This document shows, piece after piece, positions 52,807 through 61,670 of a DNA stretch of 64,000 bases. Position numbers and translations under genes: made by a program. Every line of letters starts with the position of its first letter. Within the stretch, counting starts at the first letter, position 1. The stretch lies in the NCBI RefSeq assembly GCF_016741785.1, contig NZ_JAERRL010000017.1, positions 1 to 64,000 of the forward strand, given 5' to 3'. The notes under the pieces are model-generated. The model made no database searches. It was not told the origin of the DNA and saw only the letters and a program-made list of their open reading frames with translations. Source of the DNA: Streptomyces sp. 7-21 (GTDB taxonomy: Bacteria > Actinomycetota > Actinomycetes > Streptomycetales > Streptomycetaceae).

Positions 52807-54768
52807 TCACACCGGGCTGGCCCACGCCTTCGCGAGCTTCGTCAGCGCCCACGCCCGGGCGTAGGCGTCCGGCAGGCCCTGGGCCAGGCTCTCGGCCCGG
52901 TGCGGATCGGCGGCCGCCCGCACCACGGCGGCCCGGGCCAGCTGCTGCTGCCCCCGGGGAGTGTGGAACCGGGCGCGGGCGGTGTGTTCGACCTCGTCGG
53001 CGAGGCGGGCGGCCCGGTCCGGGCTGGTGCCCGCCAGCGCCTTGGCCACCGCCGCCAGCATGTCGGCGCGGTCCTCCTCGCCGGGGAAACCGCGGGCCAG
53101 CCGCTCGGCCTCGTCCGCCAGCCGCTTAGCCCGGCCGGGGTCGGCGGCCGCCAGCTCCGAGGCCATCTCGGCCAGCGCGTTCGCCCGGACCTCGTCGTCC
53201 GGGATCACCCGGGAGAGGTACTCGGCGCGGTCCGGGTCGGTAGCCGCGAACGCCAGCGCGGTCACCCCGAGCGCCACCGACCGGGCCGGCCAGCTGGCGT
53301 CGTCCGCCAGACCGCCGGCCAGGCGCGCCGCCTCGTCCGCCAGCCGCTCGGCCCGGCCGGGGTCGGCGGCCGCCAGCTTCCGGGCGATCTCCGCCAGCAC
53401 CCGCACCATCTCGGGCGTGTGGGGGATGGCGCGCGCCAGCTGCTCGGCCCGGCCGGGGCTGAGGACGGCGTGCGCCAGCGCGGCGGCGCCCAGCGCGCGG
53501 GCGCGCGGTTCGCCGCCGGGCACGCCGCGGGCGAGGCGCTCGGCCTCGTCTGCCAGCCACGCCGCGCCCTGGCGGTCGGTGCCCGCCATCGCCTCGGCGA
53601 TCCCGGCGAGCGCGGACGCCCTGGCGGAGCCGTCGGCGATGCCCGCGGCGCGGCGCTGCCCCTCCTGGAGCAGCGCCGCGGCCCGGTGCGGCTCGGCCGC
53701 GGCCAGCACCTTCGCGATCTGGGTGAGCGCGGCCACCCGGCCGGACTCGTCAGGGATGCCGCGGGCGGCGGTCTCGGCCGCGGCCAGCGCCGCGCGGGCG
53801 CGCGGCGGGAGGGCGGCCGGGCCGGCCGGCTGCGGGGCGGGGGTGCCAGGGGTACCGGAGGGTGCGGCGGGGGCGGGCGGGCCGAAGGGGACGCCGCCGG
53901 GCACGCCGCTGGCCGGGGGAGCGCCCGGCGAAGGGGCCGCGCCGGTGCCCAGGACGGAGGCCAGCAGCTGGCGCGCCTGGGCCACCCCCGGCCGGCGCTT
54001 CGGGTCCTTGGCCATCAGCCCTTCGAGCAGCGGCGCCAGCGGCCCCGCCCGCCGGGGCGGCGGCGCCTCGTCGAACAGGACCGCGCTCATCGTGGCGGCC
54101 TGGCTGTCCCGGCGGAACGGCGAGACGCCCTCCAGGGCCTGGTAGAGCGTGACCCCGAGGGAGAACAGGTCGCCGGCGGCCGTCCCCGGCGCGCCGCGCA
54201 GCCGCTCCGGCGCCGTGAACTCCACCGAGCCGATGAACATCCCGGCCGCCGTGAGTGCGGGATCGTCCTGGTGGACGGCGATCCCGAAGTCCGTGAGCAG
54301 GACCTGGTCCCCGGCGGCCAGCATCACGTTGGCCGGTTTGACGTCGCGGTGCACGATCCCCGCCTCGTGCGCCGAGCCGAGCGCGCTCAGCAGCGCGGCG
54401 GCGACCGGGACGGCCTCCGCCACCGGCAGCGGGCCGCGCTCCGCGAGGCGGTCGGCCAGGGACACGCCGTCGACGAGCTGCATCACGGTCCAGGGGACGT
54501 CCTCGTCGACGACCACGTCGTAGACCGCGACGATGTGCGGATGGTCGCGCAGCTTCGCGGCGTTGCGGGCCTCGCGCCGGGCCCGGGCCAGCCGCTCGGA
54601 CCGCTCGGCCGCCGTCCCCGCCTCGGGCAGCCGCATCTCCTTGACGGCGACCTCGACATCCAGGAACTCGTCGCGCGCCCGCCAGACCCGGCCGAACCCC
54701 CCGGAGCCCAGCTCCTCCCGCAGGAGGTAGCGCCCCCCGACGACCCGGCCCGGCTGCGTCTGCTGCAT
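52807..54768 (-). CDS. Ser/Thr protein kinase with alpha-helical repeat C-terminus
   Basis: The protein has 653 aa. The kinase domain (12-275) is complete: glycine loop LGSGGFGRVWRA, Lys43 in VAVKEM, HRDVKPANVML with Asp142, DFG at 160-162 and APE near 186. No membrane segment is present, so it is a cytosolic Pkn2-type kinase. After a Pro/Ala-rich linker (about 278-335), residues 335-650 carry tandem helical repeats of the form IAxxLAAADPxRAxRLADEA, each about 35-45 residues. These probably bind a partner protein. ATG 54768 follows GGGGAGGG. An upstream in-frame ATG at 54819 has no ribosome site. Confidence 0.88.
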   Translation of the reverse strand: MQQTQPGRVVGGRYLLREELGSGGFGRVWRARDEFLDVEVAVKEMRLPEAGTAAERSERLARARREARNAAKLRDHPHIVAVYDVVVDEDVPWTVMQLVDGVSLADRLAERGPLPVAEAVPVAAALLSALGSAHEAGIVHRDVKPANVMLAAGDQVLLTDFGIAVHQDDPALTAAGMFIGSVEFTAPERLRGAPGTAAGDLFSLGVTLYQALEGVSPFRRDSQAATMSAVLFDEAPPPRRAGPLAPLLEGLMAKDPKRRPGVAQARQLLASVLGTGAAPSPGAPPASGVPGGVPFGPPAPAAPSGTPGTPAPQPAGPAALPPRARAALAAAETAARGIPDESGRVAALTQIAKVLAAAEPHRAAALLQEGQRRAAGIADGSARASALAGIAEAMAGTDRQGAAWLADEAERLARGVPGGEPRARALGAAALAHAVLSPGRAEQLARAIPHTPEMVRVLAEIARKLAAADPGRAERLADEAARLAGGLADDASWPARSVALGVTALAFAATDPDRAEYLSRVIPDDEVRANALAEMASELAAADPGRAKRLADEAERLARGFPGEEDRADMLAAVAKALAGTSPDRAARLADEVEHTARARFHTPRGQQQLARAAVVRAAADPHRAESLAQGLPDAYARAWALTKLAKAWASPV

Positions 54769-55121
54769 CACGGCCCTCCCCTGTGACCTCTGGCGCCGCA
54801 GTGGCTGCCAGGATGCCATGCCCCCCGCTCCGGCCGGTCACCCCCGGTGCCGGCGGCCAGCTTTCGGCGGGAGTGTGGCGGGCTGGCGGGTCTGGCGGGC
54901 TGATCGGGGAAGTGGCAGTCTGGTGGGTTCAGCGGCCCGCCGCCGGATCCCCCGCGCGGACCCGAGCCCGCCGCGGCGGGCGGCCGCGCCGCCAGTGGAT
55001 CCCTGCCGTGCGCCTGAGCAGCCGCCCGCTCCGGGGCCGCACCCCGCGCCGGCGTCGTGCCGGGGGGAATACCCGTCCCGTCCCGAGCGTTCCGTACGTC
55101 TGGTTCCTAAGGAGATGCGCT
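54769..55121. other. 353-bp divergent intergenic region
   Basis: This region separates the kinase gene from the TPR gene and should hold both promoters. Three direct copies of TGGCGGG occur at 54878-54901, spaced 8-9 bp. No convincing -35/-10 pair or gene was seen. Confidence 0.4.
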
Positions 55122-55484
55122 GTGCGCGATACCACCCCGCAGACCCGTGTCGTGGCCTTCCGCGCGGCCGAGCGGCTGCTCGCCGCCCGTGATCCGCGCG
55201 GGGCCCTGAAGCTGCTCGATCCGCTGATCAGGGCCCATCCGGAGAACACGGCGGCCCGCCTGCTGCGTGCCCGCGCCTTCTTCCTCGCCGCCCAGCTGCG
55301 GTCCGCCGAGCTGGAGTTCCAGCTGGTGCTGGAGCGCGAGCCGGACAACGCCTACGCGCACTTCGCGCTGGGGCGCACGCTGGAGCGGGCGGGACGCGCG
55401 GACGAGGCGATGCGCCACTTCCGCCTCGCCGCCGCGCTCGACCCCCGGCCCGACTTCCTGGCGGCTGCCCGCTTCGGCGAATAG
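55122..55484 (+). CDS. Small tetratricopeptide-repeat protein
   Basis: The 120-aa protein starts at GTG 55122, six bases after AAGGAGA. It contains about three TPR helix pairs: AAERLLAARDPRGALKLLDP, LLRARAFFLAAQLRSAELEF and ALGRTLERAGRADEAMRHFR. It has no signal or membrane segment, so it is a cytosolic adaptor. It is divergent from the kinase with a repeat tail. A functional link is possible but unproven. Confidence 0.85.
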   Translation: MRDTTPQTRVVAFRAAERLLAARDPRGALKLLDPLIRAHPENTAARLLRARAFFLAAQLRSAELEFQLVLEREPDNAYAHFALGRTLERAGRADEAMRHFRLAAALDPRPDFLAAARFGE

Positions 55485-55495
55485 CCCGCGGCCTG

Positions 55496-56116
55496 TCAGC
55501 CGTCCGGAAGCGTCAGGACGCGGTCGCAGCGGCCGCGGCTGGTCGCCACCAGCTCCGCGTTGGGCCGGTCGTTGCCGTCGATCCAGGCCCGGGCCGCCGC
55601 CGTGTCCCGGCCGTGCCCGGTGTGGCGCCGCATCAGCCGCGCGTCCCGTACCTCCTCGGGCGCGTCGACGTACCACACCCGTGCCATCAGCGCGCGGGCC
55701 TCACGCCAGCCCGGAGCGTCGAGCGCCAGGTAATTCCCCTCCGTCACGACCAGCCGGGCCCCGGGCGCCACCCGGTGCCGTGCCGCCACCGGCTCGTCGA
55801 GCACGCGGTCGAAGTCCGGCACGTACACCTCCTCGGCGGTCTCCTGCCGCAGCCGCCGCAGCAGCGCCACGTATCCCCAGACGTCGAAACTCGGCTCGGA
55901 TCCCTTGCGGGACCGCAGGCCGAGCCGGTCGAGCTGCGCGTTCGACAGATGGAAGCCGTCCAGCGGCACGTACGCCGCCGCCTCGCCCAGCTCCGCCACC
56001 AGCCGCCGCGCCAGGGTCGACTTGCCCGCCCCCGGCGGGCCGGCCAGCCCGAGCACCGCCCGCCCGCGCCGCGGGATCAGCTCCGCCGCCTGTGCCGCCA
56101 GCCCCGCCACGTCCAT
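55496..56116 (-). CDS. Nucleoside/nucleotide kinase-family P-loop protein (uridine kinase-like)
   Basis: The protein has 206 aa. The P-loop is LAGPPGAGKSTLARRL near residue 25. YVPLDGFHLSNAQLDRLG, with the Asp-Gly-Phe-His motif, is shared with pantothenate and uridine kinases. VVTEGNYLALD is the second conserved strand, and RHTGHGRDTAAARAWIDGND forms the lid region. The substrate is uncertain: small sugars, nucleosides or a vitamin. It is convergent with the TPR gene and divergent from the DUF4032 gene. Confidence 0.82.
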   Translation of the reverse strand: MDVAGLAAQAAELIPRRGRAVLGLAGPPGAGKSTLARRLVAELGEAAAYVPLDGFHLSNAQLDRLGLRSRKGSEPSFDVWGYVALLRRLRQETAEEVYVPDFDRVLDEPVAARHRVAPGARLVVTEGNYLALDAPGWREARALMARVWYVDAPEEVRDARLMRRHTGHGRDTAAARAWIDGNDRPNAELVATSRGRCDRVLTLPDG

Positions 56117-56248
56117 GGCGGCAGCTTACGGCCGCGCCCCGCCGCGCGGGACCGCCCCGTGCGGCCCGCCGCCGCGTCAGGCGGCTTCCGTAGAATTCCG
56201 GCGAACGCCGCCCGAGCCGAGGCGCCGCCGACCGTGAGATGAGGGTGG

Positions 56249-57544
56249 ATGGATCTCCAGATCACCGCGACCGACCCGGACCACGCGGCCGCCCTGCTCG
56301 ACCTCCCCTTTGACGTGCCGCTCGCCGAGTGGCCCGAGAAGCATCTGGTCGCGCTGCCGCGCGGCATCTCGCGCCACGTCGTGCGCTTCGCTTCGGCCGG
56401 GGACGAGGTCTTCGCCGTCAAGGAGGTCGGTGAGTGGGCAGCGGTCCGCGAGTACGGGCTGCTGCGCGACCTCGACCGGCTCGCCGTCCCCGCCGTCGAC
56501 CCGGTGGCCGTCGTCACCGGCCGCACGACCAGCGACGGGCAGCCGCTGGAGCCGGTGCTGATCACCCGGCAGCTCAAGGGCTCCCTGCCCTACCGCTCGA
56601 TGTTCGAGACCACGATGCGGCCCAGCACGATCAACCGGCTGCTCGACGCCCTGGCCGTGCTGCTGGTCCGGCTCCACCTCAGCGGCTTCGCCTGGGGTGA
56701 CTGCTCGCTGTCCAACACGCTCTTCCGCCGTGACGCGGGCGCGTACGCCGCGTACCTCGTGGACGCCGAGACCGGGCAGCTCCAGCCGCAGCTGACGCGC
56801 GGGCAGCGCGAATACGACCTGGAGGTGGCGCGGGTCAACATCGCCGGGGAGCTGATGGACCTGGAAGCCGGCGGCTCGCTGCACCCGTCTGTGGACCCGG
56901 TGCGGTTCGGTGAGGCCATCGGCACCCGCTACGGGGAGCTGTGGCACGAGCTGACCCGCACCTCGGTGTACCCGCGGACCAAGCGCCACTACATCGACCG
57001 CCGCATCAGGCGGCTGAACGACCTGGGCTTCGACGTCGCGGAGATGCAGATCCAGAGCTCTCCGGGCGGTGAGACCGTGACGTTCGTGCCGAAGGTCGTC
57101 GACGCGGGCCACCACCAGCGGCAGCTGCTGCGCCTCACCGGCCTGGACGCCGAGGAGAACCAGGCGCGCAGCCTGCTGAACGACCTGGAGACGTGGATGG
57201 CGACCCAGGAGGACTACGCTCCGGGCGACCCGCTCGGGGCGCGGCCGGAGGTGCTGGCGCACCGCTGGGTCCGCGACGTGTTCCGGCCCGCCGTCCGCGC
57301 CGTGCCGCGCGAGCTGCGGGACGGGCTCGACACCGCGCAGATCTACCACGAGCTGCTGGAACACCGGCTGCGGCTGTCGGAGCGCGCCCACCGCGACGTG
57401 GGCATGGCCGCCGCCGCCGAGGACTACGCCCGCCTGCGCGCCGAGCAGCTGCGGAACGCCCCGCCGCCCGGCGCGGTGGCCGGGGACGACGACGGCAGCG
57501 GCGGCACGGACCAGGACGGGCCCGGCGAGGCTGCCGGGGAGTGA
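56249..57544 (+). CDS. DUF4032 protein (kinase-fold related)
   Basis: The protein has 431 aa. The N-terminal 260 residues resemble a degenerate kinase fold: FAVKEVGEWAAVREYGLLRD has a Lys and Glu in place, and LHLSGFAWGDCSLSNTLFRR resembles a catalytic loop with an Asp-x4-Asn pattern. The following LVDAETGQLQ corresponds to a DFG region (DAE). The C-terminal part (about 265-395) with YPRTKRHYIDRRIRRLNDLG is the actinomycete DUF4032 region. An acidic disordered tail ends the protein. ATG 56249 follows GAGGGTGGAT. Function unknown. Confidence 0.78.
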   Translation: MDLQITATDPDHAAALLDLPFDVPLAEWPEKHLVALPRGISRHVVRFASAGDEVFAVKEVGEWAAVREYGLLRDLDRLAVPAVDPVAVVTGRTTSDGQPLEPVLITRQLKGSLPYRSMFETTMRPSTINRLLDALAVLLVRLHLSGFAWGDCSLSNTLFRRDAGAYAAYLVDAETGQLQPQLTRGQREYDLEVARVNIAGELMDLEAGGSLHPSVDPVRFGEAIGTRYGELWHELTRTSVYPRTKRHYIDRRIRRLNDLGFDVAEMQIQSSPGGETVTFVPKVVDAGHHQRQLLRLTGLDAEENQARSLLNDLETWMATQEDYAPGDPLGARPEVLAHRWVRDVFRPAVRAVPRELRDGLDTAQIYHELLEHRLRLSERAHRDVGMAAAAEDYARLRAEQLRNAPPPGAVAGDDDGSGGTDQDGPGEAAGE

Positions 57545-57552
57545 CGGCCCCG

Positions 57553-58023
57553 TCAGGCCGCCTCGCTCTCCTCGCCCCCCAGCTGCTCGTCCGGGATGAC
57601 GTGCACCGCGGCCTCCTCGGCGGTGGCGGCACCGCCGTCGATGCCGACGTCGCGCGCCGAGGAGCCGTTGCCGTTGCGGCGGGGCGCCAGCTCGTCGGCG
57701 CGCAGCAGCCGCCCGGCGCGGGCGTCGCCGACCTCGTCGTCCATGGGCTCACCCCACATGCCCGGCTGGTCGCCGATGCCGTCGCCTTCCGGTGGCCGCA
57801 CGTCCGCCGTCTCCTCGCGGAGCCGCTCGTCGAGGGTCTCCCGGGCGCGCTGCTCGGCCGCGGTGATGCCGTGGTGGGTGGCGCCCAGGGGCTTCTCGGG
57901 AGGTGAGTACCCCTGGTCCAGGGTCTCGTCGAGCTGCGGCTCGTCGATCGCGTTGTCGAGATCGACGTCGTAGGGATTCTCGTCGTCGGTACCGAGGGGC
58001 GGCTGGTAGACCTGGTCGCCCAT
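57553..58023 (-). CDS. DUF5709-type acidic protein
   Basis: The protein has 156 aa and is very acidic and hydrophilic. Family features are MGDQVYQPPLG at the start, DLDNAIDEPQLDETLDQGYS, PPEKPLGATHHGITAAEQRA and the conserved RAGRLLRADE. ATG 58023 follows AGGGAAG. An in-frame ATG at 58047 is possible but poorly placed. It is probably disordered. DUF5709 members are common in Streptomyces and have no known function. It is convergent with the DUF4032 gene. Confidence 0.75.
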   Translation of the reverse strand: MGDQVYQPPLGTDDENPYDVDLDNAIDEPQLDETLDQGYSPPEKPLGATHHGITAAEQRARETLDERLREETADVRPPEGDGIGDQPGMWGEPMDDEVGDARAGRLLRADELAPRRNGNGSSARDVGIDGGAATAEEAAVHVIPDEQLGGEESEAA

Positions 58024-58117
58024 GGCCCATTCTTCCCTGCCGGGCATGCGCGCTCGCCTCCTTCTTCCTCACCCCCCGGTTTCCCGCTCATACGCCGGGA
58101 AAACGGGGCAGAACGCC

Positions 58118-58912
58118 TCACCGCCGGCGGCCGTCCGGCTGCGGCTGGCAGCGGGGGCACCAGACGGTGGTGCGCCCGGCCACGCGGGTGCGCGCCAGCG
58201 GCGTGCCGCAGCGCGGGCAGGCGGGGTCAGGGCGGCCGCGCCGTCCGGTGAGCCAGCCGCGTCCGTCCGGCACGCGACCGGCGGGGACCGCCGCGCCCAG
58301 CACCGTGCGCAGCGCCCGCTCCAGCCGCTGCCGCTCCGCCGGCGCCAGGCCGGCGGCGGGCCGCGCCGGGTGCAGGCGGGCCCGCCACAGCACCTCGTCC
58401 GCCAGCAGGTTGCCCAGGCCGGCGAGCAGCGACTGGTCGAGCAGCGCGGACTTCAGGCCGCCGCGGCGGCCCGCCAGCAGCCGCCCCAGCTCGCCGGGGG
58501 CCAGGGCGAGCGCGTCCGGACCCTGCCGCCCCATGACACGCTGCGCCTGCGTGCCGGAGCGGACGAGCCAGATGCCGCGCAGCTTGCGCTGGTCGCGGTA
58601 GCGCAGCACGCGACCGCCCTCGAGCGTGAAGGTGATCCGGTCGTGCGGGGCGGGGTCCGTGCCGCACACCAGGCGGCCCGTCATGCCGAAGTGGAGCAGC
58701 ACCACCTCCGGACCGTCCGTCGGCGCCAGCAGCCACTTGCCGTGGCGGCGCGGCGCCCGGAAGCGGCGGCCGGTCAGCGCGCGCCGGAACCCGGCGGCGC
58801 TGACCTGGTGGAGCACACCGGCGTCAGCCACCGTCACGCCGGTCACCCGCCGTCCCCGGGCGCAGGCGGCGAAGGTGCGCGAAAAACCCTCCACATCGGG
58901 CAGTTCGGGCAT
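58118..58912 (-). CDS. Fpg/Nei-family DNA glycosylase
   Basis: The protein has 264 aa. After Met removal it begins PELPDVEGF: Pro1 is the catalytic imine-forming residue and Glu2 the acid. Asp in place of the usual Glu (PELPEVE) marks it as one of the actinobacterial paralogues. The beta-hairpin Lys is in RRHGKWLL. The helix-two-turn-helix is in LLDQSLLAGLGNLLADEVLW. The C-terminal zinc finger is CPRCG ... CPRC. It excises damaged bases and nicks the site. The start was fixed by the required PELP; an upstream ATG (58966) would block the N-terminal Pro. Confidence 0.92.
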   Translation of the reverse strand: MPELPDVEGFSRTFAACARGRRVTGVTVADAGVLHQVSAAGFRRALTGRRFRAPRRHGKWLLAPTDGPEVVLLHFGMTGRLVCGTDPAPHDRITFTLEGGRVLRYRDQRKLRGIWLVRSGTQAQRVMGRQGPDALALAPGELGRLLAGRRGGLKSALLDQSLLAGLGNLLADEVLWRARLHPARPAAGLAPAERQRLERALRTVLGAAVPAGRVPDGRGWLTGRRGRPDPACPRCGTPLARTRVAGRTTVWCPRCQPQPDGRRR

Positions 58913-58988
58913 GGCGCCAGGGTACGTGCCGTGCCTGGGGCCCGCCCGCCGGCGGCCCGGGCTCACCCGCCCCGCGGCGCGCGGCCCG

Positions 58989-59957
58989 TCAGGAGCTGAG
59001 CCCGAAGAAGTCGATCGCCATGGCCGCCATGCCGCTGAACGGCAGCGTGTGGCCCGTGTTCTCCAGGCTGATCGCCTCGACCGGCGCCTGCGCGCCGGTG
59101 CCGCCGTAGCGGGTGCGGGTCCAGCCGGGCTGCGGGTAGTCCGTGGACGACGGCGTCTGGCTCAGGCCGTGCACGTTCGTCCACTGCTTGATCTCTTCCT
59201 CGAAGTTCGGGTAGCGGAGCGTGTCGTCGGCCGTGCCGTGCCACAGCTGCATGCGCGGCCACGGGCCCGTGTAGCCCGGGTAGGAGGCCCGCACCAGGTC
59301 GCCCCACTCCTCGGGGGTGTGGCTGATCTGGCCGTTGGCGCAGGCGCTGTTCCATCCGGAGCCGTCGGTCGTGGCGAAGCAGCCGAACGGCACGCCCGAG
59401 AACGCCGCCCCGGCCGCGAAGACGTCCGGGTAGTTGGCGAGCAGCACGTTCGTCATCATCGCGCCCGACGAGGCGCCGACGGCGTACACCCGGTCGGGGT
59501 CGCTGCCGTAGGTGCGCTCGACGTAGTCGACCATCGAGCGGATGCCGACCGGGTCGCTGCCGCCGTCGCGCCGCAGCGCCTCGGGCGAGGAGACGTCGAA
59601 GCACTGCCCGTCGCGCGTGGCGGAGGGGTAGATCACGATGAAGCCGTACTGGTCGGCCAGCGAGGCGAACTCGGTGCCGGCGTAGAACGCCGGCCCGGAG
59701 CCCGTGCAGTAGTGCACCGCGACCAGCACGGCGGGTTCCGGCTCCACGCTGTCCGGCACGTACACGTGCATGCGCAGGCCGCTCGGGTTCTCGCCGAAGC
59801 CGGTGACCTCGGTCAGCTGCGCCGCCGACGCCGGGGGAGCGGTCACGAACAGCGCCGCCAGCAGCGGCAGCACGCAGCCGGCCAGCGTGGCGGCGAGCGC
59901 GCGGAGCCGGCTCACCGCCCTGCGGGGGGAGCGGGGCAGGGAAGACACCTGGGACAT
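58989..59957 (-). CDS. Secreted CE1/PHB-depolymerase-type esterase
   Basis: The protein has 322 aa. Residues 1-46 are a signal peptide with a basic start and a hydrophobic core ending ASAA. The esterase fold holds the nucleophile Ser in VGASSGAMMTN, an Asp in HGTADDTLRY and the His in ENTGHTLPF. The text VAVHYCTGSGPAFY is the oxyanion region. This group includes acetyl-xylan esterases, feruloyl esterases and PHB depolymerases, and the plant-sugar context favours the first two. ATG 59957 follows GAGGACAAGAG. No carbohydrate-binding module is attached. Transcription starts far upstream at the regulated promoter near 60176-60204. Confidence 0.88.
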   Translation of the reverse strand: MSQVSSLPRSPRRAVSRLRALAATLAGCVLPLLAALFVTAPPASAAQLTEVTGFGENPSGLRMHVYVPDSVEPEPAVLVAVHYCTGSGPAFYAGTEFASLADQYGFIVIYPSATRDGQCFDVSSPEALRRDGGSDPVGIRSMVDYVERTYGSDPDRVYAVGASSGAMMTNVLLANYPDVFAAGAAFSGVPFGCFATTDGSGWNSACANGQISHTPEEWGDLVRASYPGYTGPWPRMQLWHGTADDTLRYPNFEEEIKQWTNVHGLSQTPSSTDYPQPGWTRTRYGGTGAQAPVEAISLENTGHTLPFSGMAAMAIDFFGLSS

Positions 59958-60140
59958 GCTCTTGTCCTCGTCCTCGTACTCGTTGTGTCGAAGTCCTTCG
60001 CGGACATGCGGTCGTGGAAGGCCCGAGGCCGCGGCTGCCGTCCCTCGGCGCCGCCCGTCCGTGGCGCGGCGGCGCACCTGAGCGCGGTCACGTGACACGG
60101 GCCCCGCCACGTGGGAGCCCGTGCCCCGTCCGGGCAAGTG

Positions 60141-60155
60141 CCGGAAAATTTCCGG
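60141..60155 (-). promoter_or_regulatory. Operator 1 for the esterase gene
   Basis: The perfect palindrome CCGGAAA-A-TTTCCGG (extendable to TGCCGG...CCGGCA, 60139-60157) lies just after the expected transcription start, about +14 to +28. It matches the copy at 60260-60274. Confidence 0.6.
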
Positions 60156-60175
60156 CAGTTGTCATATCCGCAGGA

Positions 60176-60204
60176 AAGATAGAGACACCCCTGACGAGCG
60201 TCAA
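60176..60204 (-). promoter_or_regulatory. Promoter of the esterase gene
   Basis: On the minus strand TTGACG (60204-60199) and TATCTT (60181-60176) are 17 bp apart, the best sigma-70-type promoter in this region. It gives a leader of about 210 bases. The 424-bp gap 59958-60381 holds no gene. Confidence 0.65.
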
Positions 60205-60259
60205 CAGTGCCGGCAGGCCGGGAAGAACGCCGGTGCCCGGCCGGTGCGCCCGCAAACTT

Positions 60260-60274
60260 CCGGAAGACTTCCGG
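60260..60274 (-). promoter_or_regulatory. Operator 2 for the esterase gene
   Basis: CCGGAAG-A-CTTCCGG is a perfect 15-bp palindrome with the same CCGGAAR-A-YTTCCGG pattern as operator 1, centred 119 bp upstream of it. The pair flanks the promoter, as in DNA-looping repression. Confidence 0.55.
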
Positions 60275-60381
60275 TGCGCGCCGGCCGGGCCGCGGTGGCC
60301 ACGAGGAGACGAGCCACGAGGAAACCCGAGGAAACCTGAAAAAGGGGACACGAAGATGAGGAGCCGCGGAGAGAAACCCGG

Positions 60382-61377
60382 TCAGGGCCGGGGGAGGTGC
60401 GTCTCGATCTCGGCCAGCTCCTCGTCCGTGAAGTCCAGCCTGGCCACCGCGCCGACGCTGTCCTCCAGCTGCGGCACGCTGCTGGCGCCCACCAGCGCCG
60501 ACGTCACCCGCCCGTCGCGCAGCACCCAGGCGATCGCCATCTGGGCCAGGCTCTGGCCCCGCCGTTCGGCGATCGCGTTGAGGGCGCGCGCCCGCGTGAC
60601 AGCCTCCTGGGTCACCCCCCGTTCGGTCAGGAACGGGCTGTCGCCGGCCGCCCGCGAGCCCTCGGGGATGCCCGACAGGTAGCGGTTGGTCAGCAGCCCC
60701 TGCGCCAGCGGCGAGTAGGCGATCGCCCCCGCGCCGACCTCGTCGAGGACGTCGGTGAGGCCCTTTTCGATCCAGCGGTTGACCATCGAGTACGACGGCT
60801 GGTGGATCAGCAGCGGGGTGCCGAGGTCCGCCAGGATGCGGGCGGCCTCACGGGTCTGCTCCACCGAGTAGTTGGAGATGCCCGCGTACAGGGCCTTGCC
60901 CTGCTGCACGGCCGTGTGCAGCGCGCCCATCGTCTCTTCGAGCGGGGTGTCCGGGTCGGGGCGGTGGGAGTAGAAGATGTCGACGTACTCCAGCCCCATC
61001 CGGGACAGGGACTGGTCGAGGCTCGCCAGCAGGTACTTGCGCGAGCCCCACTCGCCGTACGGGCCTTCCCACATCAGGTAGCCCGCCTTGGTGGAGATGA
61101 CCAGCTCGTCGCGGTACGGGCGGAAGTCGCTGGCGAGGATGCGGCCGAAGTTGCTCTCGGCGGAGCCGGGAGGCGGACCGTAGTTGTTGGCGAGGTCGAA
61201 GTGCGTCACGCCCAGGTCGAACGCGCGCCGCAGGATGGCCCGCTGCGTCTGCAGGTCGTCGGAACCTCCGAAGTTGTGCCACAGCCCGAGCGAGACGGCG
61301 GGCAGCCGCAGGCCGGAACGGCCGGTGCGGCGGTAGGGCATGGTGTCGTAGCGAGAGTCCAGGGCGGCGTAGGTCAC
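60382..61377 (-). CDS. Aldo/keto reductase, YghZ (L-glyceraldehyde 3-phosphate reductase) type
   Basis: The protein has 331 aa. The catalytic tetrad is visible: Asp and Tyr in HFDLANNYGPP, Lys in VISTKAGYLM and His in IFYSHRPD. The segment RYDTMPYRRTGRSGLRLPAV at the start is typical of YghZ/Gpr proteins, which use NADPH to reduce aldehydes such as L-glyceraldehyde 3-phosphate or methylglyoxal. GTG 61377 follows GAGGAG. A long upstream extension in frame is coding noise. It reads toward the esterase gene with no shared promoter evident. Confidence 0.9.
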   Translation of the reverse strand: MTYAALDSRYDTMPYRRTGRSGLRLPAVSLGLWHNFGGSDDLQTQRAILRRAFDLGVTHFDLANNYGPPPGSAESNFGRILASDFRPYRDELVISTKAGYLMWEGPYGEWGSRKYLLASLDQSLSRMGLEYVDIFYSHRPDPDTPLEETMGALHTAVQQGKALYAGISNYSVEQTREAARILADLGTPLLIHQPSYSMVNRWIEKGLTDVLDEVGAGAIAYSPLAQGLLTNRYLSGIPEGSRAAGDSPFLTERGVTQEAVTRARALNAIAERRGQSLAQMAIAWVLRDGRVTSALVGASSVPQLEDSVGAVARLDFTDEELAEIETHLPRP

Positions 61378-61624
61378 GGTTCTCCTCGGAGCCCCGGAAC
61401 CGGGGCGGTCGTGCGTGCGGAGGACCGCCGCACCCGTGCCGCACCGGGCGGGGGTACGCGTTCCCCGTTCTTCCGGCACGGCGGCGGTGCGGTCGGGTGT
61501 GCCGGGCGGGCCGGCACCTGTGACAGTACCGCCGCTGCCGCATCCGCCGCCGCAGGCGGCCGGGGTGGCGGCGTCAGGCCCCTGGCAGGGCGGGGGCAAC
61601 TGCTCTAAGGTGCCGGACGGTTCA

Positions 61625-61638
61625 TGGGAGCGCTTCCA
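61625..61638 (+). promoter_or_regulatory. CebR-like operator
   Basis: TGGGAGCGCTTCCA matches the established Streptomyces CebR consensus TGGGAGCGCTCCCA in 13 of 14 positions. It ends 33 bases before the ATG of the secreted protein gene. The 293-bp gap around it holds no other gene. Confidence 0.7.
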
Positions 61639-61670
61639 CGCCACCGCACCGTCCATCCCGAGGGGACCCG

